Counted from the first letter of the stretch, positions 7,280-13,691 are shown. The stretch: DNA of 13,691 nt from Caldora sp. SIO3E6 (GCA_010672185.1 JAAHHL010000083.1:1-13691), one strand, 5' to 3'. Numbers and translations are program-made. The notes: generated from the sequence alone by a model not told the origin.

Positions 7280-8495
7280 CTATTGGAAAGGCAAAAGAAA
7301 ATTGATGACCAAAAACCGTAAATTACTTGGACGGCGCTCCTTTTTACTGGGCTTGGGAACTTTGACAGGCATAGGTACTTTGGTAACAACCGATAGATTT
7401 AGGGGTTGGAGCAACTATATTCAAGCTTTTTTTGATGGCTCGGAAAGAGACTTTGCTGTAGTCGGCGATGCCCCTTTACAGGAAAGAGCTGCGGCTAAAA
7501 GACTGATCTATGGAGCATTTACACAAGGTAGTTATGAAACGTTTTCTCAGGATCAACAATTTCAGTCTAGTTTTAGGCAAGAGTGTGCTCTTCTAGTAGC
7601 AGGATTCTTTTGGGGACGCATTCATCCTAGTGCAGGGGTTTTTGATTTCAGCAGTACTGACTATTTAGCCAAGTTTGCATCTGACAATCAAATGCTCCTT
7701 CAGGGTAGTCCTTTAGTCTGGCATAAATTTAATCCCAAGTGGTTAAATGATAAACTCAGGAATCCCAATACTAACTCCAGCGAGATCAAAAGCATCCTAA
7801 CCAACTATATTTCAACTGCTGTTGGACGGTATGCTGGACAGGTTCACTCCTGGATTGTTGTCAATGAAGCTGTCAACCCACAAGATGGAAATTCTGAGGG
7901 TTTCCGTAACTCCCCCTGGCTGAAGTCATTAGGTCCAGATTATATTGACCTTGCCTTTCGCGCTGCAGCAGAAGCAGACCCCCAAGCTTTGTTAGTCTAC
8001 AACGATAATGGTTTATGGACTGACTCACCCAAGGGTCAGGCAAAGAAAGCTGCTGTACTCCAGCTACTAGAACGTTTGAAATCTAGAGGAACTCCGGTAC
8101 AAGCTTTGGGAATGCAATGTCATCTGCGAGGGGATCGCATGGATAAAGTTAACCCCAAAAAGCTGAGAGCCTTTCTTGCTGATGTTGCCGCTCTTGGACT
8201 CAAAATCATGATTACTGAACTAGATGTAAGGGATTATAAACTTCCAGAAGATCTTGAGGTTCGGGATCACTTGGTAGCCAAAGCTTATGAAGATTTTTTA
8301 TCCGTAGTGTTACGTGAGCCAGCAGTGATGGCTGTCATCACCTGGGGATTGAGCGATCGCTACACTTGGCTCTCAAAATTTGCACCACGTCAAGATGGCT
8401 TACCAGTTCGACCCCTACCATTGGATGAACAATTGAATCGCAAGTTGGCTTGGAATGCTATGGCTCGTGCTTTTGATCATGCTCCTATTCGATAA
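7272..8495 (+). CDS. Secreted GH10-type glycoside hydrolase with altered glycone subsite
   Basis: 407 residues from ATG 7272, or 396 from ATG 7305. Near the N-terminus, GRRSFLLGLGTLTGIGTL (20-37) is a twin-arginine followed by a hydrophobic stretch, so Tat export or membrane anchoring is likely. The rest is a GH10 barrel. VVNEAV (196-201) holds the acid/base E199, YNDNG is at 243-247, QCH at 282-284, ITELDVR (314-320) holds the nucleophile E316, and WGLSDRYTW is at 358-366. Both catalytic glutamates are kept, so it should be an active retaining endo-glycosidase. However, the usual ENxMKW reads VAGFFW (109-114) and GHTLVWH reads GSPLVWH (145-151). Several residues that bind the glycone sugar in xylanases are therefore missing. 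It likely cuts the polysaccharide made by this cluster rather than xylan. Confidence 0.88.
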   Translation: MDSYWKGKRKLMTKNRKLLGRRSFLLGLGTLTGIGTLVTTDRFRGWSNYIQAFFDGSERDFAVVGDAPLQERAAAKRLIYGAFTQGSYETFSQDQQFQSSFRQECALLVAGFFWGRIHPSAGVFDFSSTDYLAKFASDNQMLLQGSPLVWHKFNPKWLNDKLRNPNTNSSEIKSILTNYISTAVGRYAGQVHSWIVVNEAVNPQDGNSEGFRNSPWLKSLGPDYIDLAFRAAAEADPQALLVYNDNGLWTDSPKGQAKKAAVLQLLERLKSRGTPVQALGMQCHLRGDRMDKVNPKKLRAFLADVAALGLKIMITELDVRDYKLPEDLEVRDHLVAKAYEDFLSVVLREPAVMAVITWGLSDRYTWLSKFAPRQDGLPVRPLPLDEQLNRKLAWNAMARAFDHAPIR

Positions 8496-8542
8496 AATAA
8501 GGCTTTTAGTAGAGGCAGGAGTCTGCAGGGCAGGAAGAGTTC

Positions 8543-8577
8543 AATAATTGATAATGAACAATGGATAATGGATAATT
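8543..8577. repeat. 7-bp tandem repeats (STRR-like) spanning a start codon
   Basis: Five heptamers in phase: AATAATT, GATAATG, AACAATG, GATAATG, GATAATT. The fourth unit supplies the ATG (8568-8570) of the GT2 gene and the fifth encodes its second and third residues. Such 7-bp repeats are common between genes in filamentous cyanobacteria. Confidence 0.6.
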
Positions 8578-9494
8578 ACCTCTCAGTCAAAGATCAACCT
8601 TTAGTTAGTATCGGTATACCAACTTATAATCGACCCCAAGGTTTACGCCGCGCCTTAGAATCTGTTATTAAACAAACATACCAAAATTTGGAAATTATTG
8701 TTTCTGATAACTGTTCTACAAAAACAGAAACAGAAATGGTTGTTCGAGAGTTTATGAAAAAAGATGAGCGAATTCAGTATTTTCGCCAAGAGGAAAATAT
8801 AGGTTTATTTTATAACAAAAAATTTATTTTTGAGGTGTCTCACGGTGAATATTTTACTTGGTTATGTGATGATGATGAGCGCTCTCCAGAATATATCGAA
8901 GTTTGTCTGGAGGAATTTAACAAACCAAACGCATCACCTAAGTTGTTACTAGTCAATAGCTTTTCTGAACTAAAAGATCCAGTAAAAGGGAAAGTTTTAG
9001 CAGTTGATCAAGGATGTACTACAGTCGGCCTACCTATGATCCAGCGATATCAAAATTACATATCTTCCATCTACAAAGAACAGGCAGCAGTGGGAGACCT
9101 AATATATGGAGTGATTAAACGTGAAGCCCTCAGGAAAGCAATGGCTGTTCAACCTAACCTTATTCCCTGGGATCACGTCTTTTTAGCACAGTTAGCTTTG
9201 GATGGGGAATTTTACACAATTCCCCAAAGACTGATGCACTCTGCACCAGGAGGTCTCTCCAATTTCACAGCTATGTCCGAAAAAGAAAAGCGGCAGAAAA
9301 AGATCAAATCACAGCGAATTGAAGACTTCCTCACCATCAACAAACCTGGTTGGGTGCATGTCATTTGTCTCCGGGGGAAAATCTGGAGTTCAGTGAACTT
9401 ATCCCTATGGGAAAAGTTACAGTTAATTGCTTGGTCTGACTGGTATTATTTTAAATTTTATTCTTTAAGAAAGATACAGAAAAAGTATCGATAG
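8568..9494 (+). CDS. GT2 family glycosyltransferase (GT-A fold)
   Basis: 308 residues with a classic GT2 opening: VSIGIPTYNRP (13-23), then LEIIVSDNCS (41-50) with the nucleotide-binding aspartate, and CDDDE (100-104) as the metal-binding DxD motif. DHV near residue 205 may supply the catalytic base. No membrane segment is clear, but the C-terminus is strongly basic and aromatic and may touch the membrane. It probably transfers one sugar of the repeat unit. Two other ATGs just upstream (8554, 8561) are out of frame. ATG 8568 lies inside a heptamer repeat and has no good ribosome binding site, so the real start is somewhat uncertain, although the conserved region begins only ten residues downstream. 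It lies 72 nt after the GH10 gene. Confidence 0.88.
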   Translation: MDNYLSVKDQPLVSIGIPTYNRPQGLRRALESVIKQTYQNLEIIVSDNCSTKTETEMVVREFMKKDERIQYFRQEENIGLFYNKKFIFEVSHGEYFTWLCDDDERSPEYIEVCLEEFNKPNASPKLLLVNSFSELKDPVKGKVLAVDQGCTTVGLPMIQRYQNYISSIYKEQAAVGDLIYGVIKREALRKAMAVQPNLIPWDHVFLAQLALDGEFYTIPQRLMHSAPGGLSNFTAMSEKEKRQKKIKSQRIEDFLTINKPGWVHVICLRGKIWSSVNLSLWEKLQLIAWSDWYYFKFYSLRKIQKKYR

Positions 9495-9559
9495 ATAATC
9501 CTATACAGTTTAAAAAGGTATATACTCTCAATTCTATAATACTTTACAATAATCCTACA

Positions 9560-10489
9560 ATGAATCAATCATATCTTAAAACTCCAGTAGCATTGATCAT
9601 CTTCAATCGACCAGATAGTACGGAGAAGGTGTTTGAATCAATTCGCCAAGCTAAGCCCCAAAAGCTTTTCGTTATCGCAGATGGACCTCGTTTAGACAAA
9701 CCCGGTGAAGCGGAAAAATGCGCAGCTACTCGCACCATTATTGAGCAGGTTGATTGGGACTGTGAGGTTATCAAAAACTATTCAGATGTCAATTTGGGGT
9801 GTGGAAAACGTCCAGCAACAGGAATTAGTTGGGTATTTGATCAGGTAGAAGAAGCAATCATTCTGGAAGATGACTGCCTACCTCACCCTACCTTTTTTCG
9901 ATTCTGTGAAGAATTATTGGAAAAATATCGAGACGAGCCCCAAGTAATGGGTATTTGTGGTAGTAACTATAAAATGGGCGATCCCTCCTATAGCTACTAC
10001 TTCTCCCGTTACTTCATCTGTTGGGGTTGGGCTACTTGGCGTAGGGCTTGGTGTCATTTCGATTATGAAATGAAGCGTTGGCCAGAGATTGCAGAAACAG
10101 ACTGGCTTGATAAATTTCTACAAGACAAAAGAATTGTCGAAGATTGGACTATGAAGTTTAACAAAGCTTATCATGGTTCAAGTCGCTCTTTTGCTTGGTC
10201 TTATCAGTTGCAATTTGCCTGTTGGCTACAAAATGCTTTAGTAGTTCGGCCTAATGGCAATCTCGTCTCTAACCTAGGCTTTGGTGCAGAGGCAACCCAT
10301 ACAACTGATAGTTCTTCTTCTTACGCTGTTTTGCCTTTTGAGCTAATTTCATTTCCTTTAGAGCATCCACAAACTGTAGTCCGTGATGTAAAAGCTGATA
10401 ATCTGATACACCAAGATTGGCTCCGACAAAAGAGTCGAATTTATCGTGCCTATAAGAAAATTAGGAAGATACTGAGTAACAAGCTCTAA
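9560..10489 (+). CDS. GT-A glycosyltransferase, HlpA-like/GNT-I-like family
   Basis: 309 residues. PVALIIFNRPDST (9-21) and FVIADGPR (37-44) form the nucleotide-binding half. AIILEDDCLPHPTFF (99-113) carries the metal-binding EDD. WGWATWRRAW (155-164) is typical of the bacterial family sometimes labelled hemolytic protein HlpA-like. These proteins resemble GNT-I-type N-acetylglucosaminyltransferases and are now seen as glycosyltransferases; the hemolysin name should not be taken as function. It lies 65 nt after the GT2 gene and ends the plus-strand run. No good ribosome binding site precedes the ATG. The C-terminus is basic. The sugar transferred is unknown. It likely finishes or branches the repeat unit. 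Confidence 0.85.
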   Translation: MNQSYLKTPVALIIFNRPDSTEKVFESIRQAKPQKLFVIADGPRLDKPGEAEKCAATRTIIEQVDWDCEVIKNYSDVNLGCGKRPATGISWVFDQVEEAIILEDDCLPHPTFFRFCEELLEKYRDEPQVMGICGSNYKMGDPSYSYYFSRYFICWGWATWRRAWCHFDYEMKRWPEIAETDWLDKFLQDKRIVEDWTMKFNKAYHGSSRSFAWSYQLQFACWLQNALVVRPNGNLVSNLGFGAEATHTTDSSSSYAVLPFELISFPLEHPQTVVRDVKADNLIHQDWLRQKSRIYRAYKKIRKILSNKL

Positions 10490-10530
10490 CTAGGGCTTGC
10501 TTCAGGAAGTCGTAACTTTCGGGGAAAGAA

Positions 10531-10551
10531 TAGGTGGTAGGTGGTAGGTGA
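10531..10551. repeat. 7-bp tandem repeat, TAGGTGG x3
   Basis: Two exact TAGGTGG units followed by TAGGTGA. A STRR-type heptamer array inside the candidate MITE. Confidence 0.7.
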
Positions 10552-10587
10552 GTTTTGAGGTATTGGTGTTAGGAAATTTCCCAAGTC

Positions 10588-10629
10588 GGTGCAAAGAAAT
10601 TGATCCCATCAATGCAAAAACCTTGCACC
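10588..10629. other. Nested inverted repeat (hairpin) inside the candidate MITE
   Basis: GGTGCAA (10588-10594) pairs with TTGCACC (10623-10629). Inside it ATTGAT-CCC-ATCAAT (10599-10613) is a second perfect stem with a 3-nt loop. An alternative hairpin TGCAA-N5-TTGCA (10613-10627) competes with both. It is not followed by a T-run, so it is not a standard terminator on either strand. Confidence 0.45.
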
Positions 10630-10682
10630 ATTGTCGGTAAATACCTGGTTAAATCAATAATGTTTGGGGTTAAAATCCGGAA

Positions 10683-10717
10683 AGCTGACAGCTGACAGCT
10701 GACAGCTGAAAGCTAAG
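10683..10717. repeat. 7-bp tandem repeat, AGCTGAC x3 plus two variants
   Basis: Three exact AGCTGAC units, then AGCTGAA and AGCTAAG. It lies immediately inside the right end of the candidate MITE. Each unit contains the palindrome AGCT. Confidence 0.75.
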
Positions 10718-10738
10718 GACTTATTCAGCAAACCCTAA

Positions 10739-11557
10739 CTATTTGCGAAAAACCCGAAAAATTTTAGCATTAGCAGTATAACTACCTAATTGTTCTGTAC
10801 CAAAATGAGGGTTTTCTTGGAGAAACTCATCGAATGCCCGTTTCTCCCCCATATTCTTTTTGTCTAAATTTTGTGAATACCAATCGTCGAAGAAAATGAT
10901 AGCTTGTTCTTGGATCAAAGGGGCACAGAAATTTAGTGCTTCTTTGGCCGACAAATACATATCACAGTCTACCATGATCACACTAGCTTTAGTTAATTGA
11001 TACTTTTTAACTAAATCTTGATTAAGAGTTTCACTAAACCATCCCTTCACCAAAAAAGTACGGTTCCAATCAATACCTTGCTCAGTTAAAATTTTGCTAG
11101 TTAATTCTAAACTAGAGTTGAACTGCCCAGGAAACCAGACACCTCCATCATCATTTATGGCTGTTTCTGGTAGACCTTCAAAAGAATCAAAGCCAAACAG
11201 ACGAACTTGTTTCAAATTTAATTCTTGGAGAACCTTATGCAGACAAACTATTGATGTACCGTGACAGACACCAAATTCTAGGTAGTCTCCTAGAGTTTCA
11301 GGTTTCTGTTTTTCCCCCAATAAAAGAAACGCTTCACGATACTTCTGGGTAATCTCTTTCTCAGGAACAAGTTTATTACTGTAGCTGTCATTTAACTTAA
11401 CATTCTCAACCCATATTTGAAAACCTTGCGGAGCATAGCTAAGCAGACGTTTCATTACAGACTTCAGTCGCAGTAATTTTATTGATCTTATGACTAGAGC
11501 ACTGAAGTTGATTCTGAGAGAACTGGTACTTAGTGGAGAACTTTGGGTTTGTTTCAT
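10739..11557 (-). CDS. TylF/MycF-like SAM-dependent O-methyltransferase
   Basis: A 272-residue protein on the minus strand. EFGVCHGTS (94-102) is the SAM-binding glycine motif. GFDSFEGLP (122-130) is the strong signature of macrocin O-methyltransferase (TylF) relatives. VDCDMY (196-201) and FFDDWY (222-227) supply the aspartates (D197 or D199, D224, D225) that bind magnesium in MycF. These enzymes methylate sugar hydroxyls, and relatives are frequent in polysaccharide clusters. The likely role is O-methylation of a sugar in the polysaccharide, working with the sulfotransferases. I chose ATG 11557. About 35 N-terminal residues precede an alternative methionine (M35), and the ribosome binding site is weak. 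The gene is convergent to the HlpA-like gene and has its own putative promoter. A hydroxylated small-molecule substrate is also possible. Confidence 0.87.
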   Translation of the reverse strand: MKQTQSSPLSTSSLRINFSALVIRSIKLLRLKSVMKRLLSYAPQGFQIWVENVKLNDSYSNKLVPEKEITQKYREAFLLLGEKQKPETLGDYLEFGVCHGTSIVCLHKVLQELNLKQVRLFGFDSFEGLPETAINDDGGVWFPGQFNSSLELTSKILTEQGIDWNRTFLVKGWFSETLNQDLVKKYQLTKASVIMVDCDMYLSAKEALNFCAPLIQEQAIIFFDDWYSQNLDKKNMGEKRAFDEFLQENPHFGTEQLGSYTANAKIFRVFRK

Positions 11558-11641
11558 GATATCTTTTCAAAGTGGTGTATAACAGATACAACTGTGTTGG
11601 AACCACAGCAGGGCTGGATGCAGTACTCACTCGGCTGCTTT

Positions 11642-11670
11642 ATTATACCTCTTGGGAAAAATACCTTAAA
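11642..11670 (-). promoter_or_regulatory. Putative promoter of the methyltransferase gene
   Basis: On the minus strand a perfect -10 box TATAAT lies at 11647-11642, and a weak -35 (TTTAAG, 11670-11665) sits 17 bp upstream. Transcription would start near 11635, about 80 nt before the ATG at 11557. Confidence 0.4.
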
Positions 11671-11839
11671 CTCTTTCTCGACTCTCAGTTTAATAAGACT
11701 CATAATTACCCGTAAGTCCTAGAACACTAGAATCTTAAATTAGGTAGTGGGATGTCACAACTGACCTTATGTATTACAGAGTGATAGTAAGTTAAACTAA
11801 TTTTGGCTAATGACCTCCAAAGTATAGAGAGGAAACATT

Positions 11840-11947
11840 GTGGTTAGAGTTCTAGTTACTGGTGCTGCAGGCTTGATTAATTTCAGAATTCCGCAAGATC
11901 CACACCCAGATAGATCTATGATAGAAAAAATACTTAAAGAATCTTAA
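11840..11947 (+). pseudogene. Remnant of an NAD-dependent sugar epimerase gene
   Basis: A 35-residue frame from GTG 11840 to TAA 11945-11947. Its first 13 residues (MVRVLVTGAAGLI) are the exact start of an extended SDR sugar epimerase or dehydratase, up to the NAD-binding loop. After that the sequence leaves the family pattern (NFRIPQD...) and stops. A strong ribosome binding site, GAGAGG at 11827-11832, 7 nt upstream, is still present. The simplest reading is a real gene with most of its body deleted. The remaining tail (residues 14-35) I do not recognise. The stop is 10 nt before the GTG of the alpha/beta hydrolase, so the remnant might still serve as a translated leader for that gene. Confidence 0.6.
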
Positions 11948-11957
11948 CAAAACAAGA

Positions 11958-12854
11958 GTGACTACACAACAACTACTCACATTAGCCAGCAACTTAGAAA
12001 AGCACTTTTGGACTTGGCAAGGGCATCAAATTCAATACACAGTTATGGGTACTGGCAAGCCTCTGGTACTGATTCATGGCTTTGGTGCTTCCCTGGGGCA
12101 TTGGCGCAAGAATATTCCTGTCTTAGCTGCCTCTGGCTACCGGGTGTTTGCGGTCGATCTCCTGGGATTCGGCGGTTCCGCTAAGCCCCCCTTAGACTAT
12201 ACCTTGGAGCTATGGCAACAGCAGCTGAAGGACTTCTGGGATACTCAGATTAAAGAACCGACGGTGTTTGTTGGTAACTCCATCGGTGCTCTGTTAAGTC
12301 TGATGTTGGTGAGTAATTATCCCGAAATTACTGCTGGTGGAGTCTTAATTAACTGTGCCGGTGGACTGAATCATCGTCCTGATGAGCTGAATCTGCCTCT
12401 AAGGTTAGTGATGGGAGTCTTTACTAAGTTAGTAAGTTCCAAGACCTTAGGACCATTTTTGTTTAACCGCATTCGCCGAAAATCCAACCTCCGCCGCACC
12501 CTTAGCCAAGTCTACTGCACCCCAGAAGCAATTACAGAAGAACTAGTGGAGATCATTTACCAACCTTCTTGTGATCCTGGAGCTTCAGAGGTATTTGCCT
12601 CGGTGCTCACTGCTCCTCCCGGACCGACTCCCAATTCACTATTACCAAGAGTAAAGCATCCTTTACTAGTGATTTGGGGCGAAAATGACCCTTGGACACC
12701 AATTACTGGTGCCGCGATTTACCAACAGCACCGGGAAGCTGGTCAGGATATTGAGTTTTTCCCCATTCCTCAAGCTGGTCACTGTCCTCATGATGAGAAA
12801 CCCGATGCTGTAAATCCGATCATACTTGATTGGTTATCAGGTATTGGTCATTAG
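11958..12854 (+). CDS. Alpha/beta-fold hydrolase (pheophytinase-like cyanobacterial/plant type)
   Basis: 298 residues. LIHGFG (38-43) is the oxyanion-hole motif, VGNSIG (105-110) holds the nucleophile S108, IWGENDPW (239-246) the acid D244, and AGHCPHDEKP (273-282) the histidine H275. The triad is complete. YRVFAVDLLGFGGSAKP and the LLPRVKHPLLVIWGENDPW region match a family shared by cyanobacteria and chloroplasts that includes pheophytinase-like esterases. The substrate is unknown, and pheophytin hydrolysis is not proven by these motifs. The start is a GTG, because the next ATG (residue 30) would cut into the domain; no clear ribosome binding site precedes it. The final codons and the TAG lie in the first unit of a 7-bp repeat array. 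No functional link with the polysaccharide genes is visible. Confidence 0.85.
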   Translation: MTTQQLLTLASNLEKHFWTWQGHQIQYTVMGTGKPLVLIHGFGASLGHWRKNIPVLAASGYRVFAVDLLGFGGSAKPPLDYTLELWQQQLKDFWDTQIKEPTVFVGNSIGALLSLMLVSNYPEITAGGVLINCAGGLNHRPDELNLPLRLVMGVFTKLVSSKTLGPFLFNRIRRKSNLRRTLSQVYCTPEAITEELVEIIYQPSCDPGASEVFASVLTAPPGPTPNSLLPRVKHPLLVIWGENDPWTPITGAAIYQQHREAGQDIEFFPIPQAGHCPHDEKPDAVNPIILDWLSGIGH

Positions 12855-12895
12855 TTGTTGGTCATTGGTCATTAGTCATTGGTCATTAGTCATTG
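12847..12895. repeat. 7-bp tandem repeat array, GTCATTA/GTCATTG x7
   Basis: Seven heptamers in phase. The first (GTCATTA) spans the last codon and the first two bases of the stop codon of the hydrolase. The second is imperfect (GTTGTTG). The remaining five alternate GTCATTG and GTCATTA, so a 14-bp unit may be the copied one. STRR type. Confidence 0.85.
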
Positions 12896-12897
12896 GC

Positions 12898-12930
12898 ACA
12901 AATAACAAATAACAAAAGACAAATAACAAA
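12898..12930. repeat. 7-bp tandem repeat array, ACAAATA x4
   Basis: ACAAATA, ACAAATA, ACAAAAG, ACAAATA and a partial fifth unit. It starts two bases after the GTCATTR array, so two unrelated heptamer families sit almost back to back. The array ends about 9 nt before the start codon of the dipeptide epimerase. Confidence 0.8.
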
Positions 12931-12938
12931 CCCTAATT

Positions 12939-13691
12939 ATGCGCATTGGTGTTGAAACCTTCACTCTTAATAAAAAGTTCCCCTTAACTATCAGTCGTGG
13001 TACTACATCTCAATCAACTAATGTCTTGGTAAGACTAGAGCAGCAAGGTATAGAAGGTTGGGGTGAAGCCTCTCCCTTTTCCCTCCTGGGTAGGGATGGG
13101 GTTAAACATATCTGTACCACTGAGGTGATTTTTGAGGCACTAGAGACAGTTATACCAATGCTGGAGGTATTGAACCCTTGGGAGGGACAGAAAATTGAGC
13201 AGGTGCTAGGGGAGGCAGAAGTCCCTTCAGCGGTTTGGGCATCAATTGATCTAGCTTTGCAGGATTGGTTGGGAAAACAAGTAGGATTACCGCTTTGGCG
13301 ATTGTGGGGATTGAATCTTCGCCGGATCGTGCCTACGGCGGCAACAGTGGGAATCAATAGTCCAGAGGGAGCAAGACAGCGAGTACGAGACTGGTTGCCT
13401 GTGACTGGTGGGGGTGTACTGAAAATCAAATTGGGTTCTCCTGAGGGAATTGCAGCGGATCAAGAAATGCTACTAGCAGTTCAGGAAGAAGCACCAGAAG
13501 CTGAGTTGAGTGTAGATGCCAATGGGGGTTGGAGTCTAGATGAAGCAGTGAAAATGTGCAACTGGCTGGCAACAAAGGGGGTTAAACACGTAGAACAACC
13601 TTTAGCAGCAGGACAAGAAGAACAATTGCCCATATTGTATGAGCGATCGCCTTTACCAATTTTTGTCGATGAAAGCTGCTTCAATAGCTTT
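12939..13691 (+). CDS. Dipeptide epimerase (enolase superfamily), runs off the right edge
   Basis: 251 codons are visible from ATG 12939 to the window end, with no stop. WGEASP (41-46) is in the capping domain. LKIKLG (161-166) carries the KxK pair in which K164 should be a catalytic base. The metal ligands are D193 (SVDANGGW), E219 (VEQPL) and D244 (VDES). The second catalytic lysine lies past the window edge. The order and spacing match L-Ala-D/L-Glu epimerases (YcjG/YkfB group), which epimerise dipeptides from peptidoglycan recycling. The related o-succinylbenzoate synthase (MenC) and N-acylamino acid racemases are alternatives, but the residues seen here favour the dipeptide enzyme. The leader before the ATG is mostly heptamer repeat and holds no Shine-Dalgarno, so translation may be leaderless-like or weak. 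Confidence 0.85.
   Translation, partial: MRIGVETFTLNKKFPLTISRGTTSQSTNVLVRLEQQGIEGWGEASPFSLLGRDGVKHICTTEVIFEALETVIPMLEVLNPWEGQKIEQVLGEAEVPSAVWASIDLALQDWLGKQVGLPLWRLWGLNLRRIVPTAATVGINSPEGARQRVRDWLPVTGGGVLKIKLGSPEGIAADQEMLLAVQEEAPEAELSVDANGGWSLDEAVKMCNWLATKGVKHVEQPLAAGQEEQLPILYERSPLPIFVDESCFNSF

Larger units (their letters stand above)
10491..10737. mobile_element. Candidate MITE (non-autonomous insertion) in a convergent gap
   Basis: TAGGGCTTGCT at 10491-10501 is matched by the reverse complement TAGGGTTTGCT at 10737-10727 (10 of 11). AAGTC on both sides extends the match with a one-base offset, to about 20 bp. The 247-nt element has no open frame. It begins and ends with TA, which would suit insertion at TA as by IS630/Tc1-type transposases. 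It nearly fills the space between the stop codons of two convergent genes. It contains two heptamer arrays and a nested hairpin. No second copy lies in this window, so this rests on the terminal repeats alone. Confidence 0.45.

Noticed and set aside
9560..10489. Hemolysin annotation suggested by HlpA-like similarity
   Set aside because: The EDD motif and sugar-nucleotide fold point to a glycosyltransferase; the hemolysin label is historical.
11439..11630. 63-codon minus-strand frame overlapping the methyltransferase start
   Set aside because: It overlaps the real gene in another frame, has no family features and would cover the putative promoter leader.
12847..12930. Repeats as a CRISPR array
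   Set aside because: The units are 7 bp and directly adjacent with no spacers.
13010..13429. 139-codon open frame on the minus strand
   Set aside because: It lies wholly inside the dipeptide-epimerase gene, whose motifs are clear on the plus strand; the minus-strand protein has no recognisable features.

Overview
The window looks like a chromosomal segment of a filamentous or colonial cyanobacterium. Four copies of the HIP1 octamer GCGATCGC are present (1133-1140, 2031-2038, 8353-8360, 13643-13650). Gaps between genes carry runs of 7-bp tandem repeats like the STRRs of filamentous cyanobacteria. The proteins read as cyanobacterial types. I cannot name the genus.

Layout. Positions 1-477 (minus) hold the N-terminal part of a polysaccharide flippase. 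A 456-nt divergent gap (478-933) contains three GTAC-armed inverted repeats and a foldable leader. From 934 to 10489 nine plus-strand genes form a surface or exo-polysaccharide cluster: a CDP-paratose-2-epimerase-like SDR enzyme, a GT-B glycosyltransferase, two adjacent sulfotransferases, a second GT-B glycosyltransferase, a WecG/TagA/CpsF (GT26) glycosyltransferase, a secreted GH10-type glycoside hydrolase, a GT2 glycosyltransferase and an HlpA-like/GT-A glycosyltransferase. A convergent TylF/MycF-type methyltransferase (10739-11557, minus) closes the cluster. The 249-nt convergent gap before it looks like a small non-autonomous mobile element (MITE).

After 11558 the content changes. A 36-codon remnant of a sugar-epimerase gene (11840-11947) is followed by an alpha/beta hydrolase of the cyanobacterial/plant pheophytinase-like type (GTG start, 11958-12854). 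A double array of 7-bp repeats comes next, then a dipeptide-epimerase gene of the enolase superfamily that runs off the window end (12939-13691).

How it fits together (inference). The epimerase supplies an unusual nucleotide sugar. The GT26, GT-B and GT2 enzymes assemble a repeat unit on a membrane lipid. The sulfotransferases and the methyltransferase decorate it, the flippase exports it, and the GH10 enzyme trims or releases it outside the membrane. The likely product is a sulfated, possibly O-methylated polysaccharide. No Wzy polymerase, Wza/Wzc export protein or priming transferase is visible here, so the pathway must extend outside the window, probably past position 1. The sulfotransferase pair is much more AT-rich than its neighbours, which suggests that module was acquired separately.
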